Virus record (IMG/VR): IMGVR_UViG_3300050821_005343
Location: 1 to 64,000 of that record
Length of the DNA stretch: 64,000 bases
DNA from: a virus
Reading direction: 5' to 3' (one strand)
Below the pieces are notes generated by a model. The model ran no database searches. It was not told the DNA's origin and saw nothing but the letters and a program-made list of their open reading frames with translations. Below, in pieces: positions 1-6,906 of the stretch (its first letter is position 1; every line of letters begins with the position of its first letter). Position numbers and translations under genes: made by a program.

Positions 1-137
1 GCTGCATCGATGCGAATGCGCTGCTCGTCGTGGTGGCAGTCGCCATAAGCGCCAATATCAGCGCCCGGAACAAGAACGATCGAGAAATCTAGATGCCCGA
101 CCTTGATGCTGGCAGGTAGCTTGGGCGCTGCCGGCAT
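1..137 (-). CDS. N-terminal part of a small phage protein, possibly metallopeptidase-like (partial)
   Basis: The frame starts at ATG 137, with GAGG six bases upstream, and runs off the left end after 45 codons. The visible N-terminus carries the pattern GDCHHDEQRIRID. This resembles the start of small phage proteins whose later part holds a HExxH zinc-peptidase motif, but that part is outside the window, so the family call is inference. It is the last gene visible in the leftward direction and lies 185 bases beyond the tRNA gene. Confidence 0.5.
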   Translation of the reverse strand, partial: MPAAPKLPASIKVGHLDFSIVLVPGADIGAYGDCHHDEQRIRIDA

Positions 138-322
138 GGTGGGCCTCGTGAAATTGGCGCCGCTATCCGGTGTGAGCGGAAGGTCGCGGCCGGCTGTGAA
201 GCTGGGCACTCATGCGACTTTGTTGCAGCAAATCCGAAGGCCGTGGCCAACGGAACCTGAATAAGCAAACTGGGGTTGTCTCCCCCGCTGAGCCGCCGGC
301 ACGCCGGTCGGTGGGTTGGTAA
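138..322. other. intergenic region, no convincing gene
   Basis: 185 bases between the tRNA and the partial gene. Short open frames exist on the minus strand (about 30 and 16 codons, overlapping at GCATGA), but they have no good ribosome binding site and no recognisable sequence. A small CCGG-loop-CCGG hairpin near position 300 lacks a U-run. I see nothing further. Confidence 0.4.
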
Positions 323-399
323 TGGTTGCAGGGGAGGGACTTGAACCCCCGACCTCTTGGTTATGAGCCAAGCGAGCTACCGAGCTGCTCCACCCTGCT
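323..399 (-). tRNA. tRNA-Met (CAT), initiator-like
   Basis: A complete 77-base cloverleaf with encoded CCA. The acceptor stem pairs at positions 2-7 but has an A1-A72 mismatch. The D-stem is GAGC/GCTC with the A11-U24 pair. The anticodon loop is CTCATAA on a CTTGG/CCAAG stem, and the T-arm is GGGGG-TTCAAGT-CCCTC. An unpaired 1-72 position and A11-U24 are hallmarks of bacterial initiator tRNA (formylation by Fmt, recognition by IF2). E. coli tRNA-fMet has three G-C pairs next to the anticodon loop; this one has two, similar to what I recall of alphaproteobacterial initiators. It could supplement host initiation during late expression. An elongator tRNA-Met is less likely because of the open 1-72 position. 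Confidence 0.93.
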
Positions 400-430
400 A
401 TAATTGGCCGCCTAAGGGCGTCGCTGAACT

Positions 431-679
431 TTAGTAGTCTAAGTCGTCGTCTTCGTTGCTGTTATTTGCTAGCCACAGCTGGTATCCGTACAGGCGTTCG
501 CCAGTCTCTTCGTCGTACAGGCCGTGGCCGTCCTGATAATTCCCGCGCTCCGCCACGGGAATATTGTCGTCGCATTCTTCGCAGATTAAAGAATATCCGA
601 CTTCATTGTCGGTATCTGCATCGAAAGATCGTCCACAAAACCCACATATCAAAGAATCTACTATTTCAATGCTGCGCAT
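431..679 (-). CDS. small zinc-ribbon protein
   Basis: 82 residues. Two CxxC knuckles (CGFC at residues 12-15, CEEC at 33-36) indicate one structural zinc site. The C-terminus is strongly acidic (NEDDDLDY). The start at 679 overlaps the end of the upstream gene by 14 bases, which supports co-translation. No specific function recognised; such proteins are common among early phage genes. Confidence 0.75.
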   Translation of the reverse strand: MRSIEIVDSLICGFCGRSFDADTDNEVGYSLICEECDDNIPVAERGNYQDGHGLYDEETGERLYGYQLWLANNSNEDDDLDY

Positions 680-965
680 CTAAATATAACTTTTCAGGGT
701 CGTCTAAAACGCCGTATATTTTCTCGACTACAAGCTGATGGTTGCCAGAGTTTGGAAATGCGTCTTCGCTTACGCCATTATTGTTGAGAGAGAACGGTTC
801 ATTATCGTTCAGGTATTGGTACGGGTCGCGCCTAATCGTTACGCTGCCGCCCACGCCCTTACGGACAAACGTTACCTGACGACCAGAGGCAATGAATTCG
901 CTGTAAAGACGATCGCACTCCTCGTGCTCCCTCATTTTGCTCGAGGGGACGCCAAGAATGCTCAT
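666..965 (-). CDS. hypothetical protein, 99 residues
   Basis: The open frame ends inside the next gene downstream. No clear Shine-Dalgarno precedes ATG 965; ATG 935 (MREHEEC) is an alternative start. The product is soluble and mixed in charge, with no domain I recognise. It lies after a terminator (993-1018), so it probably has its own promoter: TTGACG and AT-rich sequence lie near 1055-1085 on this strand. Confidence 0.6.
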   Translation of the reverse strand: MSILGVPSSKMREHEECDRLYSEFIASGRQVTFVRKGVGGSVTIRRDPYQYLNDNEPFSLNNNGVSEDAFPNSGNHQLVVEKIYGVLDDPEKLYLDAQH

Positions 966-987
966 TCAATACAGCCAATCAAAAACA

Positions 988-1018
988 GAAAAACCCGCTC
1001 GCTTGTTATGCGGCGGGT
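988..1018 (-). terminator. rho-independent terminator
   Basis: Read on the minus strand: stem ACCCGC/GCGGGT with a 14-base loop, followed by TTTTT. It would end the operon that starts near 2991. Confidence 0.6.
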
Positions 1019-1082
1019 CCAAAATCAAGGCGCAATTCAAGCGCCTCCATATTCGTAGGCTAGCACGTTATATAGGTATTCG

Positions 1083-1616
1083 TCAACACCTTTTTTTGCG
1101 TCCCACGCTATAAAGTGCATTCAAAGCAACCAGGCCGTCGAGCAAATGATTGTAATCATTGATGGAATGCTCAATCTCAAGAACACAAAGATTTTTCATT
1201 AAAGACGGCAAGCATAGAGCAATTCTCTTCAAAACATCATTTGATTCGTTCTCTTTGGCGCGCGTATCCCTAGCTCGCTCGGCGGCCTTCTCGTCGTCCA
1301 TCTCCTCTCCGTAGCTATCCCTACCGCCTGACCATCCGGAGTTTGTCATCCCCATCGCCTGGCGGGCCTCGAGCACGATCTCCCGATAGCGGCATCCGGC
1401 CCGGTATAGATCGCCGTGGAGGCCCCGTGACGCGCAAAACCTGCCTAGAGGGCTCTCCAGCCGTGGATCATCGCTACCCTGCCTGTGGGGCTGCGCTAGG
1501 GCCACGGACAGGGCATCGGTGCGCGCCTGGTCTTCGCGGCGTATAGGCTTGGCTTCGGCTCTGTGGCGCGCCGTGATGTCGTGCATCCACTTCTGGGCTG
1601 CCAGGGTGATTTTCAT
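1083..1616 (-). CDS. conserved-looking phage protein, unknown function
   Basis: 177 residues. The start at ATG 1616 is chosen because it overlaps the stop of the upstream microprotein (ATGA); the longer frame would begin at TTG and read through that gene. The middle holds an LGRFCASR...YRAGCRYREI pattern, reminiscent of phage proteins with a 'PLGRL...AG..Y' signature that I cannot name. The C-terminal third is helical. The last codons contain a copy (1096-1110) of the 15-bp repeat found across the window. Confidence 0.7.
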   Translation of the reverse strand: MKITLAAQKWMHDITARHRAEAKPIRREDQARTDALSVALAQPHRQGSDDPRLESPLGRFCASRGLHGDLYRAGCRYREIVLEARQAMGMTNSGWSGGRDSYGEEMDDEKAAERARDTRAKENESNDVLKRIALCLPSLMKNLCVLEIEHSINDYNHLLDGLVALNALYSVGRKKRC

Positions 1617-1786
1617 GACCGAAATGAAAATTCTGGTGGATTTAGTGATATGGCAAGAAGGACTCCCCACCAGCCGCCGATCTGATATCCGGCAACCACT
1701 GACATCACGGCCCAAAATATTTTCTGAAAAGAAAGCGTAAACTTGGCTGTCCTTCCATCTTCAATTTTACGTGTTACAGTAATCAC
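1613..1786 (-). CDS. 57-residue single-helix membrane protein
   Basis: GTG 1786 overlaps the stop of the nuclease gene (GTGA), and its own stop overlaps the next ATG (ATGA). A G-rich stretch (GGGGGG) lies upstream. The N-terminal half is polar and basic; residues about 24-47 (FWAVMSVVAG...WWGVLLAISL) form one membrane segment. Function unknown. The tight overlaps on both sides are the main evidence that it is real. Confidence 0.7.
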   Translation of the reverse strand: MITVTRKIEDGRTAKFTLSFQKIFWAVMSVVAGYQIGGWWGVLLAISLNPPEFSFRS

Positions 1787-2295
1787 AACAACCCCCCAGC
1801 CGGATCACAAAACTTGGTTGCTATTTCTCGCGCTATGCTGCGCGCGTGGGCTTCATCTCGCGGCGCTACCACGAGCACCGTGTGGCCAAGCGCTGCTAGC
1901 CGATCGTGGCGGGCGTCCTGGGCGTCGGACTTCTTGCCCTTGGTGGTCTTGACCTCGAGGAACAAGATGCGGGCCGGATAGCCATATAGGCGGACGTCCG
2001 GCTCTCCAGCCTTCATGCCCATAGCCTTGCACTGCATGGCCGTCTGCGGGCTTCTGCGGGCCGCGTTCATGTCGCCCACGGCGGAGAACGCCCATCCTTC
2101 AGACTCAAGCTTGTTCCACTCAGCCATCATGTGGGCTTGCAGCAGCCACTCGGGGAGCGCTGCCGCGGCAGCCTTGCGCTTGGGCTTGGGGGCGGGGCGG
2201 GCTACCCACGGCACGTTGCTAACCGCGTTACCGGGCGAAGGCTCCCACAGCTTCACGTCTTTACGCGGCCACCCGGCAGGCTTGGACTGCCTCAC
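1783..2295 (-). CDS. VRR-NUC domain nuclease
   Basis: 170 residues from GTG 2295, which overlaps the stop of the upstream microprotein. The C-terminal half has the PD-(D/E)XK core of VRR-NUC proteins: GEPDVRLY, then FLEVKTTKGKKSDAQ, then RHDRLAALGH. The D, E-x-K and Q residues are the expected metal and catalytic set. Stand-alone phage VRR-NUC proteins cut branched DNA and are thought to act in recombination or replication. The N-terminus is rich in Pro, Lys and Ala and probably disordered. Confidence 0.9.
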   Translation of the reverse strand: MRQSKPAGWPRKDVKLWEPSPGNAVSNVPWVARPAPKPKRKAAAAALPEWLLQAHMMAEWNKLESEGWAFSAVGDMNAARRSPQTAMQCKAMGMKAGEPDVRLYGYPARILFLEVKTTKGKKSDAQDARHDRLAALGHTVLVVAPRDEAHARSIAREIATKFCDPAGGLL

Positions 2296-2429
2296 GACCG
2301 CAACGCCAGGATGATGTACAGAACTGCGAGATAGATAAGCACCGCTCCCACCAGCGTGTCTGCGATGTACGGTTTGGCGATGGATAAGCACGAGGCAGCC
2401 ATCGCCATCAGCGTCCAAATCACGCTCAC
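2292..2429 (-). CDS. 45-residue membrane microprotein
   Basis: GTG 2429 has AGGAG six bases upstream and overlaps the previous stop (GTGA); its stop overlaps GTG 2295. It has two hydrophobic stretches (residues 3-17, and 27-43 with LVGAVLIYLAVLYIILAL), so one or two membrane helices. No homologue recognised. Confidence 0.75.
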   Translation of the reverse strand: MSVIWTLMAMAASCLSIAKPYIADTLVGAVLIYLAVLYIILALRS

Positions 2430-2635
2430 GACCAACTCCTAAATTCCGCGCCCTCGCGCATTGCGGTCAGCGTTTCGTTGGCGCTCTTCAACTCCTGCTC
2501 GGCGAACTTCGCCTTGCAGCGGTAATAGTTCAGGGCGTCGAGGACGTTTTGGACCCGCGGCCCGTACCTCCCCAGCGGCACGACTGACCGCACCAACTCC
2601 TCGTCTTCCGGCAGCCGCTTTAGGTCGACGCTCAT
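2426..2635 (-). CDS. hypothetical protein, 69 residues, coiled coil
   Basis: Charged and helical, with heptad-like spacing in AKFAEQELKSANETLTAM near the C-terminus. Start and stop overlap both neighbours by four bases. Function unknown. Confidence 0.75.
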   Translation of the reverse strand: MSVDLKRLPEDEELVRSVVPLGRYGPRVQNVLDALNYYRCKAKFAEQELKSANETLTAMREGAEFRSWS

Positions 2636-2991
2636 AGGAACCGCTCCACAGGCTCGACGATGATCCCAAGCGCCCTACCGACCGCAGCCTCGGCCGACGC
2701 GCCCTTGCTGGCCTCCCAGCCGGGGAGAAGGGCCACAGCCTCCGACCACAGGCAGATCTGGGTCAGGTCGATGTGAAACACCGTGCGGCCGATGGTCATC
2801 TTCTCGCCGCCCATGCGCCCCTCATCGCCGTCGGCGTTGCTACGCACGTGGTCGCCGAACAGCTTGATGCTGTGCTCGGTAGGGACGAAAACCTCGTGCC
2901 ACTTGGAGCGCAGCTTGAACGCGGCGTCTGCGAACGCGGCCCGGTTGAATTCTGGATATCCGCGCATTGGACCTGCCAGGTAGATACGCAT
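2632..2991 (-). CDS. DUF4406-like protein (nucleoside deoxyribosyltransferase fold)
   Basis: 119 residues from ATG 2991, with AGGAGG six bases upstream. It starts YLAGPMRG...FN..AF and later shows VFVPTEH, ...IDLTQIC..., and LLPGWEASKGASAEAA. These are the conserved blocks of the DUF4406 family, which is related to nucleoside 2-deoxyribosyltransferases. The exact reaction in phages is unknown; nucleotide or base handling is the usual guess. It is the first gene of a six-gene chain ending at 1083. The longer frame to 3126 is rejected because it starts without an RBS inside a low-complexity region. Confidence 0.85.
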   Translation of the reverse strand: MRIYLAGPMRGYPEFNRAAFADAAFKLRSKWHEVFVPTEHSIKLFGDHVRSNADGDEGRMGGEKMTIGRTVFHIDLTQICLWSEAVALLPGWEASKGASAEAAVGRALGIIVEPVERFL

Positions 2992-3037
2992 GCCACCCTC
3001 CTGCGCGATTCGCGCCTGTGGCTTAGTAAGCATTTTT

Positions 3038-3052
3038 TGGCGTGGAGTGCAA
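3038..3052 (-). promoter_or_regulatory. dispersed 15-bp operator-like motif and putative promoter of the DUF4406 operon
   Basis: TGGCGTGGAGTGCAA matches the consensus TTGCGTGGTATGCAA at 12 of 15 positions. On the minus strand it supplies a possible -35 (TTGCAC) followed after 17 bases by TTACTA. It lies 47 bases upstream of ATG 2991. Confidence 0.55.
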
Positions 3053-3395
3053 CACTGTTTTTCGGGGCGGGCGGGTTGCTGCTGCGGTTGTGGTTGCGTG
3101 TGGGTTTGAAGCGAAATTCCCCACACACATATATATTCCTATATTTGTCCTTTCTTTTTCGTCCTCCTCCTTCGTTCTTACTTTATTGATTCTATAATAA
3201 TATATATACATATATAGGATATAATATATAGATATATCAAACACTTAGCTGGAAAAACCATTGAAGCGAAAAACCTGCTTCAGTTTTGCTTCAATGCTTC
3301 TATGGAAACGGCCGGCGAGGCTGTGAGGCATTGAATCCGAAATGAAGGACGCCGCTTCCTTTATCGAAAAGTCGCCTCGGACACCGGTTTACGAC

Positions 3396-3420
3396 AAAAA
3401 AAATCCCGCCGGAGCGGGAT
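3396..3420 (-). terminator. rho-independent terminator
   Basis: Perfect 7-bp stem ATCCCGC/GCGGGAT with a four-base loop and seven T residues after it on the minus strand. It ends the operon whose last gene is 3449-3637. Confidence 0.9.
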
Positions 3421-3448
3421 GGAAGCGGTTTGTGGGGCGGGCTAGCGG

Positions 3449-3637
3449 CTAAGAGAAGCGGCCACCCATGCCGTTGTCAGACAGTATCTTGAGGGCCTTC
3501 CCCAGGCTCTCATATGGCTCCAACTCCTTGATCCGCTCTCCCCTCTTGCGCCAGTCGGCGATGAGGGCGCGCAGGCCGGCTGGGGAGGGAAGTGTTGCCC
3601 AGCGCTCAATATCCGCCACTATCTCCTCAACGGTCAC
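3449..3637 (-). CDS. hypothetical protein, 62 residues
   Basis: Helical and charged (MTVEEIVADIERW...). ATG 3637 overlaps the upstream stop. Last gene before the terminator. No family recognised. Confidence 0.7.
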   Translation of the reverse strand: MTVEEIVADIERWATLPSPAGLRALIADWRKRGERIKELEPYESLGKALKILSDNGMGGRFS

Positions 3638-4152
3638 TTCCCCTCTCCATTGCCCTTGAGGGCGGCGATGCGTGTGCGAACTGTCCGCAGGGCATAGTAA
3701 GCCGCTGATGCTGCCGCATACACGTCGCCGTCATCGGGGTGCGCGGCTTCAGCGGAATCAACCAATTCCGCCTCTACAATCTCTTCGCACTTGGCGCGCA
3801 TGGCCTCGGCGGGGTCGGGCGTGGTTGGTGGCCATTCGATGCGCGGCATCTTCATGTCCCAATCCTTGTCGATCTCGGCGGCCGCTGGAGAGCCGTTGAG
3901 GACGGCGTCGATGCGGTCAAGGACATCCTGCCCCCTGTGCCTATGATCAGCGTCAACGTCGTCCTGCACCCAGCCGCGGGCTTCCGCCAGCGCCTCCCGC
4001 AGCGCTGCGATCTCGCGAGCCTGCCTTGCGCTAAGTCTCATGCCCTCCTCCCGGATGGCGCACAGCCGCGCGATCTCGCGGTCTTTGGCGGCGAGTTCTG
4101 CGGTTAGCCTACGCTCGCGTGAGCCGCCGCTGTTAATGTGCATCTCGCTCAT
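3634..4152 (-). CDS. hypothetical coiled-coil protein, 172 residues
   Basis: ATG 4152 has AAGGAG eight bases upstream and overlaps the upstream stop. Residues about 12-60 form a coiled coil (RLTAELAAKDREIARL...REIAALREALAEA). The C-terminal part is acidic and ends with TRIAALKGNGEGK. Domain unknown; small proteins of this type are common in phage early operons. Confidence 0.75.
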   Translation of the reverse strand: MSEMHINSGGSRERRLTAELAAKDREIARLCAIREEGMRLSARQAREIAALREALAEARGWVQDDVDADHRHRGQDVLDRIDAVLNGSPAAAEIDKDWDMKMPRIEWPPTTPDPAEAMRAKCEEIVEAELVDSAEAAHPDDGDVYAAASAAYYALRTVRTRIAALKGNGEGK

Positions 4153-4418
4153 TCTCCAAGCTCCTTGGTGATGCGGTCGCGGAGGTCGGCGTTGCAAATA
4201 CGAAGCTCTGGCACACACTCCCGCAGCAGCGCGCGGGCGGAGTCGCGCTGGGCAAAGGCACCTTCCTGCTTGTGCATTAAATCCAATCTCAAATCGGCAA
4301 GATTTCTCGCCTCGTCCCGCTCTCCCCGCGCCTTCTCCAACTCGGCGCGAAGCCGCCTAATCTCAGCCTTGTCATAGTCTGATTGAGGCGTGTCGCCTGG
4401 GTTTGTGTAATCGCTCAC
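4149..4418 (-). CDS. hypothetical coiled-coil protein, 89 residues
   Basis: Long helix rich in Arg, Glu and Ala (RRLRAELEKARGERDEARNL). Four-base overlaps with both neighbours. Function unknown. Confidence 0.75.
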   Translation of the reverse strand: MSDYTNPGDTPQSDYDKAEIRRLRAELEKARGERDEARNLADLRLDLMHKQEGAFAQRDSARALLRECVPELRICNADLRDRITKELGE

Positions 4419-4639
4419 TTGCTTTCCTCCGCCAAGTCGGCCTCACGCTGCGCCAGCCCGACGCTGCGCCCGAACCTATAGACATCGCGCAGCAGGATAG
4501 CGTCTTCGGCGCCGTACACCGGGCCGATTATTAGTTTGGCAAGGGCCGACCTCATGACCAACGGCTGCTGGTCATACTCGTCGCGATAGCCCTTCTTGAA
4601 GGCCAGCTCGAGCCATTCCAGACCTTGGGCGCGGGTCAC
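4415..4639 (-). CDS. hypothetical protein, 74 residues
   Basis: Starts at GTG 4639, overlapping the upstream stop (GTGA); the longer frame to 4714 would read antisense-like sequence. Contains GLEWLELAFKKGYRDEYDQQP and ends in an acidic helix. Not recognised. Confidence 0.7.
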   Translation of the reverse strand: MTRAQGLEWLELAFKKGYRDEYDQQPLVMRSALAKLIIGPVYGAEDAILLRDVYRFGRSVGLAQREADLAEESK

Positions 4640-4857
4640 TTGGCCGGCTCCAGCGGCGAGGCGCGGAGCATGGCTGAGTAGACCTCCCGCACGTAGCCGT
4701 TCTCGAACGCACAATCTCCAGCCTCGCTCATCTCCGCCGTCACCGTCTCAAGCGTGCGGCGGACTTCGGCGAGGATGTCCTCTACGTATTCCCGACGGCT
4801 TGCGTATAGCTTGCCGTTGCTCAGGATGCGTTCCACCAACTCCTCATATGCGCTCAT
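4636..4857 (-). CDS. hypothetical protein, 73 residues, paralogue of 5180-5380
   Basis: ATG 4857 overlaps the stop of the upstream gene. The N-terminus AYEELVER and the later LAEVRRTLE recur in the protein of 5180-5380, two genes upstream, so the two are duplicates. No family recognised. Confidence 0.75.
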   Translation of the reverse strand: MSAYEELVERILSNGKLYASRREYVEDILAEVRRTLETVTAEMSEAGDCAFENGYVREVYSAMLRASPLEPAK

Positions 4858-5183
4858 CCCACCACCTCCGGTTGCTGAAACACCGACGAAATGCGAAGCG
4901 TGCAAGTCGGCGTCGTGCGGTAGTACGGCTCGAGGGCATCCTTGCCGAGCAGTTCGCACAGCGCCTTGGTGTCCAGCGTCTTGCGCTCGCCTGTGTCCAC
5001 GCTGATCCGGTAGTGACTGCCCTGCGCGATCTCGATGCCGCGGCGCTTGGCCTCCTCCTTGAGCGCGTTCAAGCGAGCCGTGGCTGCCTTGGCTATGGCG
5101 TCCTGTTGGCCGATCTCGTCGGCCAGGTAGTCGTTGGTGAAGTTGTGCATGTTGGGCGCCGCTGGGCGCGTGTGGGCATTCAT
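4854..5183 (-). CDS. hypothetical protein, 109 residues
   Basis: Begins MNAHTRPAAP at ATG 5183, overlapping the upstream stop. It has a helical segment (IAKAATARLNALKEEAKRRG) followed by a beta-rich part (HYRISVDTGERKTLD). It sits between the two paralogues at 4636 and 5180. The first helix resembles helices of single-strand-annealing and SSB-accessory phage proteins, but that is too weak to name it. Confidence 0.7.
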   Translation of the reverse strand: MNAHTRPAAPNMHNFTNDYLADEIGQQDAIAKAATARLNALKEEAKRRGIEIAQGSHYRISVDTGERKTLDTKALCELLGKDALEPYYRTTPTCTLRISSVFQQPEVVG

Positions 5184-5380
5184 GACTGCACCGTGGGGTT
5201 GAGGGGGCAACTATCCAGCCAATCAAGAATGGTGCGTGCTAAGGGCGTTTGCTCTCGTTCGGCGGCGTCCTCAAGCGTGCGTCGGACTTCGGCGAGGACG
5301 ACCCTAACCCATGTGTCCAGATCCCAAGCGCTAGGAGCGGCAATCATGCACCGCTCCACCAATTCCTCATATGCATTCAT
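5180..5380 (-). CDS. hypothetical protein, 66 residues, paralogue of 4636-4857
   Basis: Shares AYEELVER and VLAEVRRTLED with its neighbour. The C-terminus (LARTILDWLDSCPLNP) differs. ATG 5380 overlaps the upstream stop. Confidence 0.75.
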   Translation of the reverse strand: MNAYEELVERCMIAAPSAWDLDTWVRVVLAEVRRTLEDAAEREQTPLARTILDWLDSCPLNPTVQS

Positions 5381-5742
5381 GACCTTGCCTCCAAAGCCGC
5401 TAGAGCGGCAGCAACAATTGGTCCCATTTCTATGCGCCGCGGCGTGCGGTAAACATGCGGCTCGGTTGTTTCGGCATCATCTCGCCTGCTTTTCTCGTAT
5501 CGTCTGCGCCGTAGTTCTGCCTTGGTCTTCCTCGGCTTGAGGGGCGGCCTAGCTTGCGGACGCATACAGCCGCAGTGCCAAATAGCGCCGGTACGCAGAT
5601 GATCTCCGAGTACCGAATGCAATTGTCCGCAGTCGCATTCGCAAAACCAATATGCACGGTTAGTTACTGGTCGCTGGTGGCGGTTTACTACGAACAGCAT
5701 CCCGTAGCGTTTGCCAGTCTCGTCAATTAGCAGTTTGTTCAC
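5377..5742 (-). CDS. zinc-binding protein of the phage CxCDCG...CGC type
   Basis: 121 residues. Residues 32-59 read WFCECDCGQ...LRTGAIWHCGC, a Cys-rich pattern seen in phage DNA-binding and homing-endonuclease-associated proteins. The remainder is a basic region (KPRKTKAELRRRR) and a hydrophobic C-terminal helix. There is no AP2 or HNH catalytic part, so it may be a degraded endonuclease or a stand-alone DNA-binding protein. Confidence 0.7.
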   Translation of the reverse strand: MNKLLIDETGKRYGMLFVVNRHQRPVTNRAYWFCECDCGQLHSVLGDHLRTGAIWHCGCMRPQARPPLKPRKTKAELRRRRYEKSRRDDAETTEPHVYRTPRRIEMGPIVAAALAALEARS

Positions 5743-5923
5743 TACGCCCTCCTCGTAGCCATCGCGCGTGTCGTTCGCGCCACGACATCACCACGCTTCC
5801 ACCCTGCGGGATGGTGCGGTAGATGTGCAGATTGACAAACGGCTCGTCGCGGTCGAGGCGGTGGCCTTGAAAGTTGATTCGAGGCTCTTTTAGATAGGTT
5901 TCTGCGTAGGTGCGTCGGGTCAC
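5723..5923 (-). CDS. hypothetical protein, 66 residues
   Basis: Basic protein; the end overlaps the next gene by 20 bases and the start overlaps the upstream stop. Contains LHIYRTIPQGGSVVMSWRER. Not recognised. Confidence 0.65.
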   Translation of the reverse strand: MTRRTYAETYLKEPRINFQGHRLDRDEPFVNLHIYRTIPQGGSVVMSWRERHARWLRGGRSEQTAN

Positions 5924-6276
5924 GCCGCAACTCCCGCATACCCCGGCTCGCCGTACATCGGCTGCAGGCGGCGTAACGTTTGCTGGTGGTACGCAACCCA
6001 GTCGATTAGCGCTGTGCGCTGCCAGTAGAGCAGACGACCGCCGAATGAATTGAAGGCTTCGGTTAGCGTTACTTGAATGTCGCTTATGAAGACCTGGACG
6101 GTGGCTTCTAGCAGCAGGCGCGAACCGTCGCTGAGTGTCCAGCTGTCGGCGGAGTAGGTGACTTCAGCGCTGTGCTGTGTTGGGACGCGGTCGCGCGCAA
6201 CAAAGCCACTATCGGTCTGCTCGATCACCCTGTTGGTGGGCTTGAAATCCCACTTGTCGCATTTGTCGGAGGTCAT
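5920..6276 (-). CDS. hypothetical protein, 118 residues
   Basis: Mixed alpha/beta composition with an aromatic C-terminal half (LLYWQRTALIDWVAYHQQ). Four-base overlaps with both neighbours. Function unknown. Confidence 0.65.
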   Translation of the reverse strand: MTSDKCDKWDFKPTNRVIEQTDSGFVARDRVPTQHSAEVTYSADSWTLSDGSRLLLEATVQVFISDIQVTLTEAFNSFGGRLLYWQRTALIDWVAYHQQTLRRLQPMYGEPGYAGVAA

Positions 6277-6461
6277 CGGCTCGTCCTCTTCTCAAAATCC
6301 TGAAGCGGCCATGCGTGCTGGAGCGCCCTGTCGAAGCGGTCGCGTACTTCCTGCAGGCGAAGGGCGTGCAACGTGGGGAATTCTGACTCTGAGATGAAGT
6401 CATCCTTCTTCTCAAGAAGTTGAGTGGCTAGGACAGCCATGTCCGGCCGGAAGGCGTTCAT
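6273..6461 (-). CDS. hypothetical protein, 62 residues
   Basis: Helical, charged; begins MNAFRPDMAVLATQLL. Coupled to both neighbours by ATGA overlaps. Not recognised. Confidence 0.65.
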   Translation of the reverse strand: MNAFRPDMAVLATQLLEKKDDFISESEFPTLHALRLQEVRDRFDRALQHAWPLQDFEKRTSR

Positions 6462-6685
6462 GACTCGGACTCCACTTTGGCGAGGATGGCGTTGATGCGG
6501 GTGCGCACTACCGGAGTGGACCCGGTTGGCCAGCGCTCGTCGATATATTCAAGTTGGCGGTCAGCCTCCTTCACCGCCGCGACCAGCTCCGCGATCTGAT
6601 CCTGAAGATCGTCAACCGTCTTCATCCACGGCCAGAATATTAAATCATCATGTTGCTTCTTTAGGTCTCTCCAACGGTCGGTCAT
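6458..6685 (-). CDS. hypothetical protein, 75 residues
   Basis: Start MTDRWRDLKK at ATG 6685, chosen because it overlaps the upstream stop. It has a central coiled coil (DDLQDQIAELVAAVKEADRQ) and a C-terminal VVRTRINAILAKVE helix of a kind seen in other small proteins of this operon. Confidence 0.7.
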   Translation of the reverse strand: MTDRWRDLKKQHDDLIFWPWMKTVDDLQDQIAELVAAVKEADRQLEYIDERWPTGSTPVVRTRINAILAKVESES

Positions 6686-6906
6686 TGGACCCACCACAAG
6701 ATGATAGATGTGATAAAGAAGCCGATAATAAATGCCGAGATCACCGCCACCGAGCCGATGATGCGGTATTTACAGCGCTCGCTCATTTGCCAACGATGCA
6801 CAGTCTTGATGGCGTGCTCTGTCGTTTCCTCAAGTAGCCCTTCAGCCTCAAGTAAATCTTCAAGGCTAGAACCGAAGTGAGGATTTCGGTCTGCGTGCTC
6901 GTTCAT
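6682..6906 (-). CDS. 74-residue tail-anchored membrane protein
   Basis: Acidic N-terminal half (SLEDLLEAEGLLEETTEHA) and a C-terminal membrane segment (residues about 50-72, IIGSVAVISAFIIGFFITSIIL). ATG 6906 overlaps the stop of the upstream zinc-finger gene. The layout fits a cytoplasmic domain anchored by one helix or a hairpin. Confidence 0.75.
   Translation of the reverse strand: MNEHADRNPHFGSSLEDLLEAEGLLEETTEHAIKTVHRWQMSERCKYRIIGSVAVISAFIIGFFITSIILWWVQ

Larger units (their letters stand above)
2992..3448. other. 457-bp non-coding region: AT-rich tract with flanking repeats, possible origin
   Basis: No convincing gene. From the right it holds a terminator (3396-3420), a cluster of TTGAAGC/GCTTCAA elements (TTGAAGCGAAA at 3261-3271 and 3106-3116, GCTTCAAT at 3288-3295, CTGCTTCAG at 3275-3283), a tract of almost pure A/T at 3186-3237 flanked by a pyrimidine-rich run (3145-3185), and a 15-bp repeat copy at 3038-3052. 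Iteron-like repeats beside an AT-rich stretch in a GC-richer genome fit a replication origin, but a strong regulatory region is equally possible. Confidence 0.45.

Noticed and set aside
2992-3126. N-terminal extension of the DUF4406 gene
   Set aside because: It reads Gln/Pro-rich low-complexity sequence without an RBS, while ATG 2991 has AGGAGG at the right spacing.
4596-5540. 314-codon open frame on the plus strand
   Set aside because: It is Arg/Ser/Pro-rich low-complexity readout opposite six tightly coupled leftward genes with good starts.
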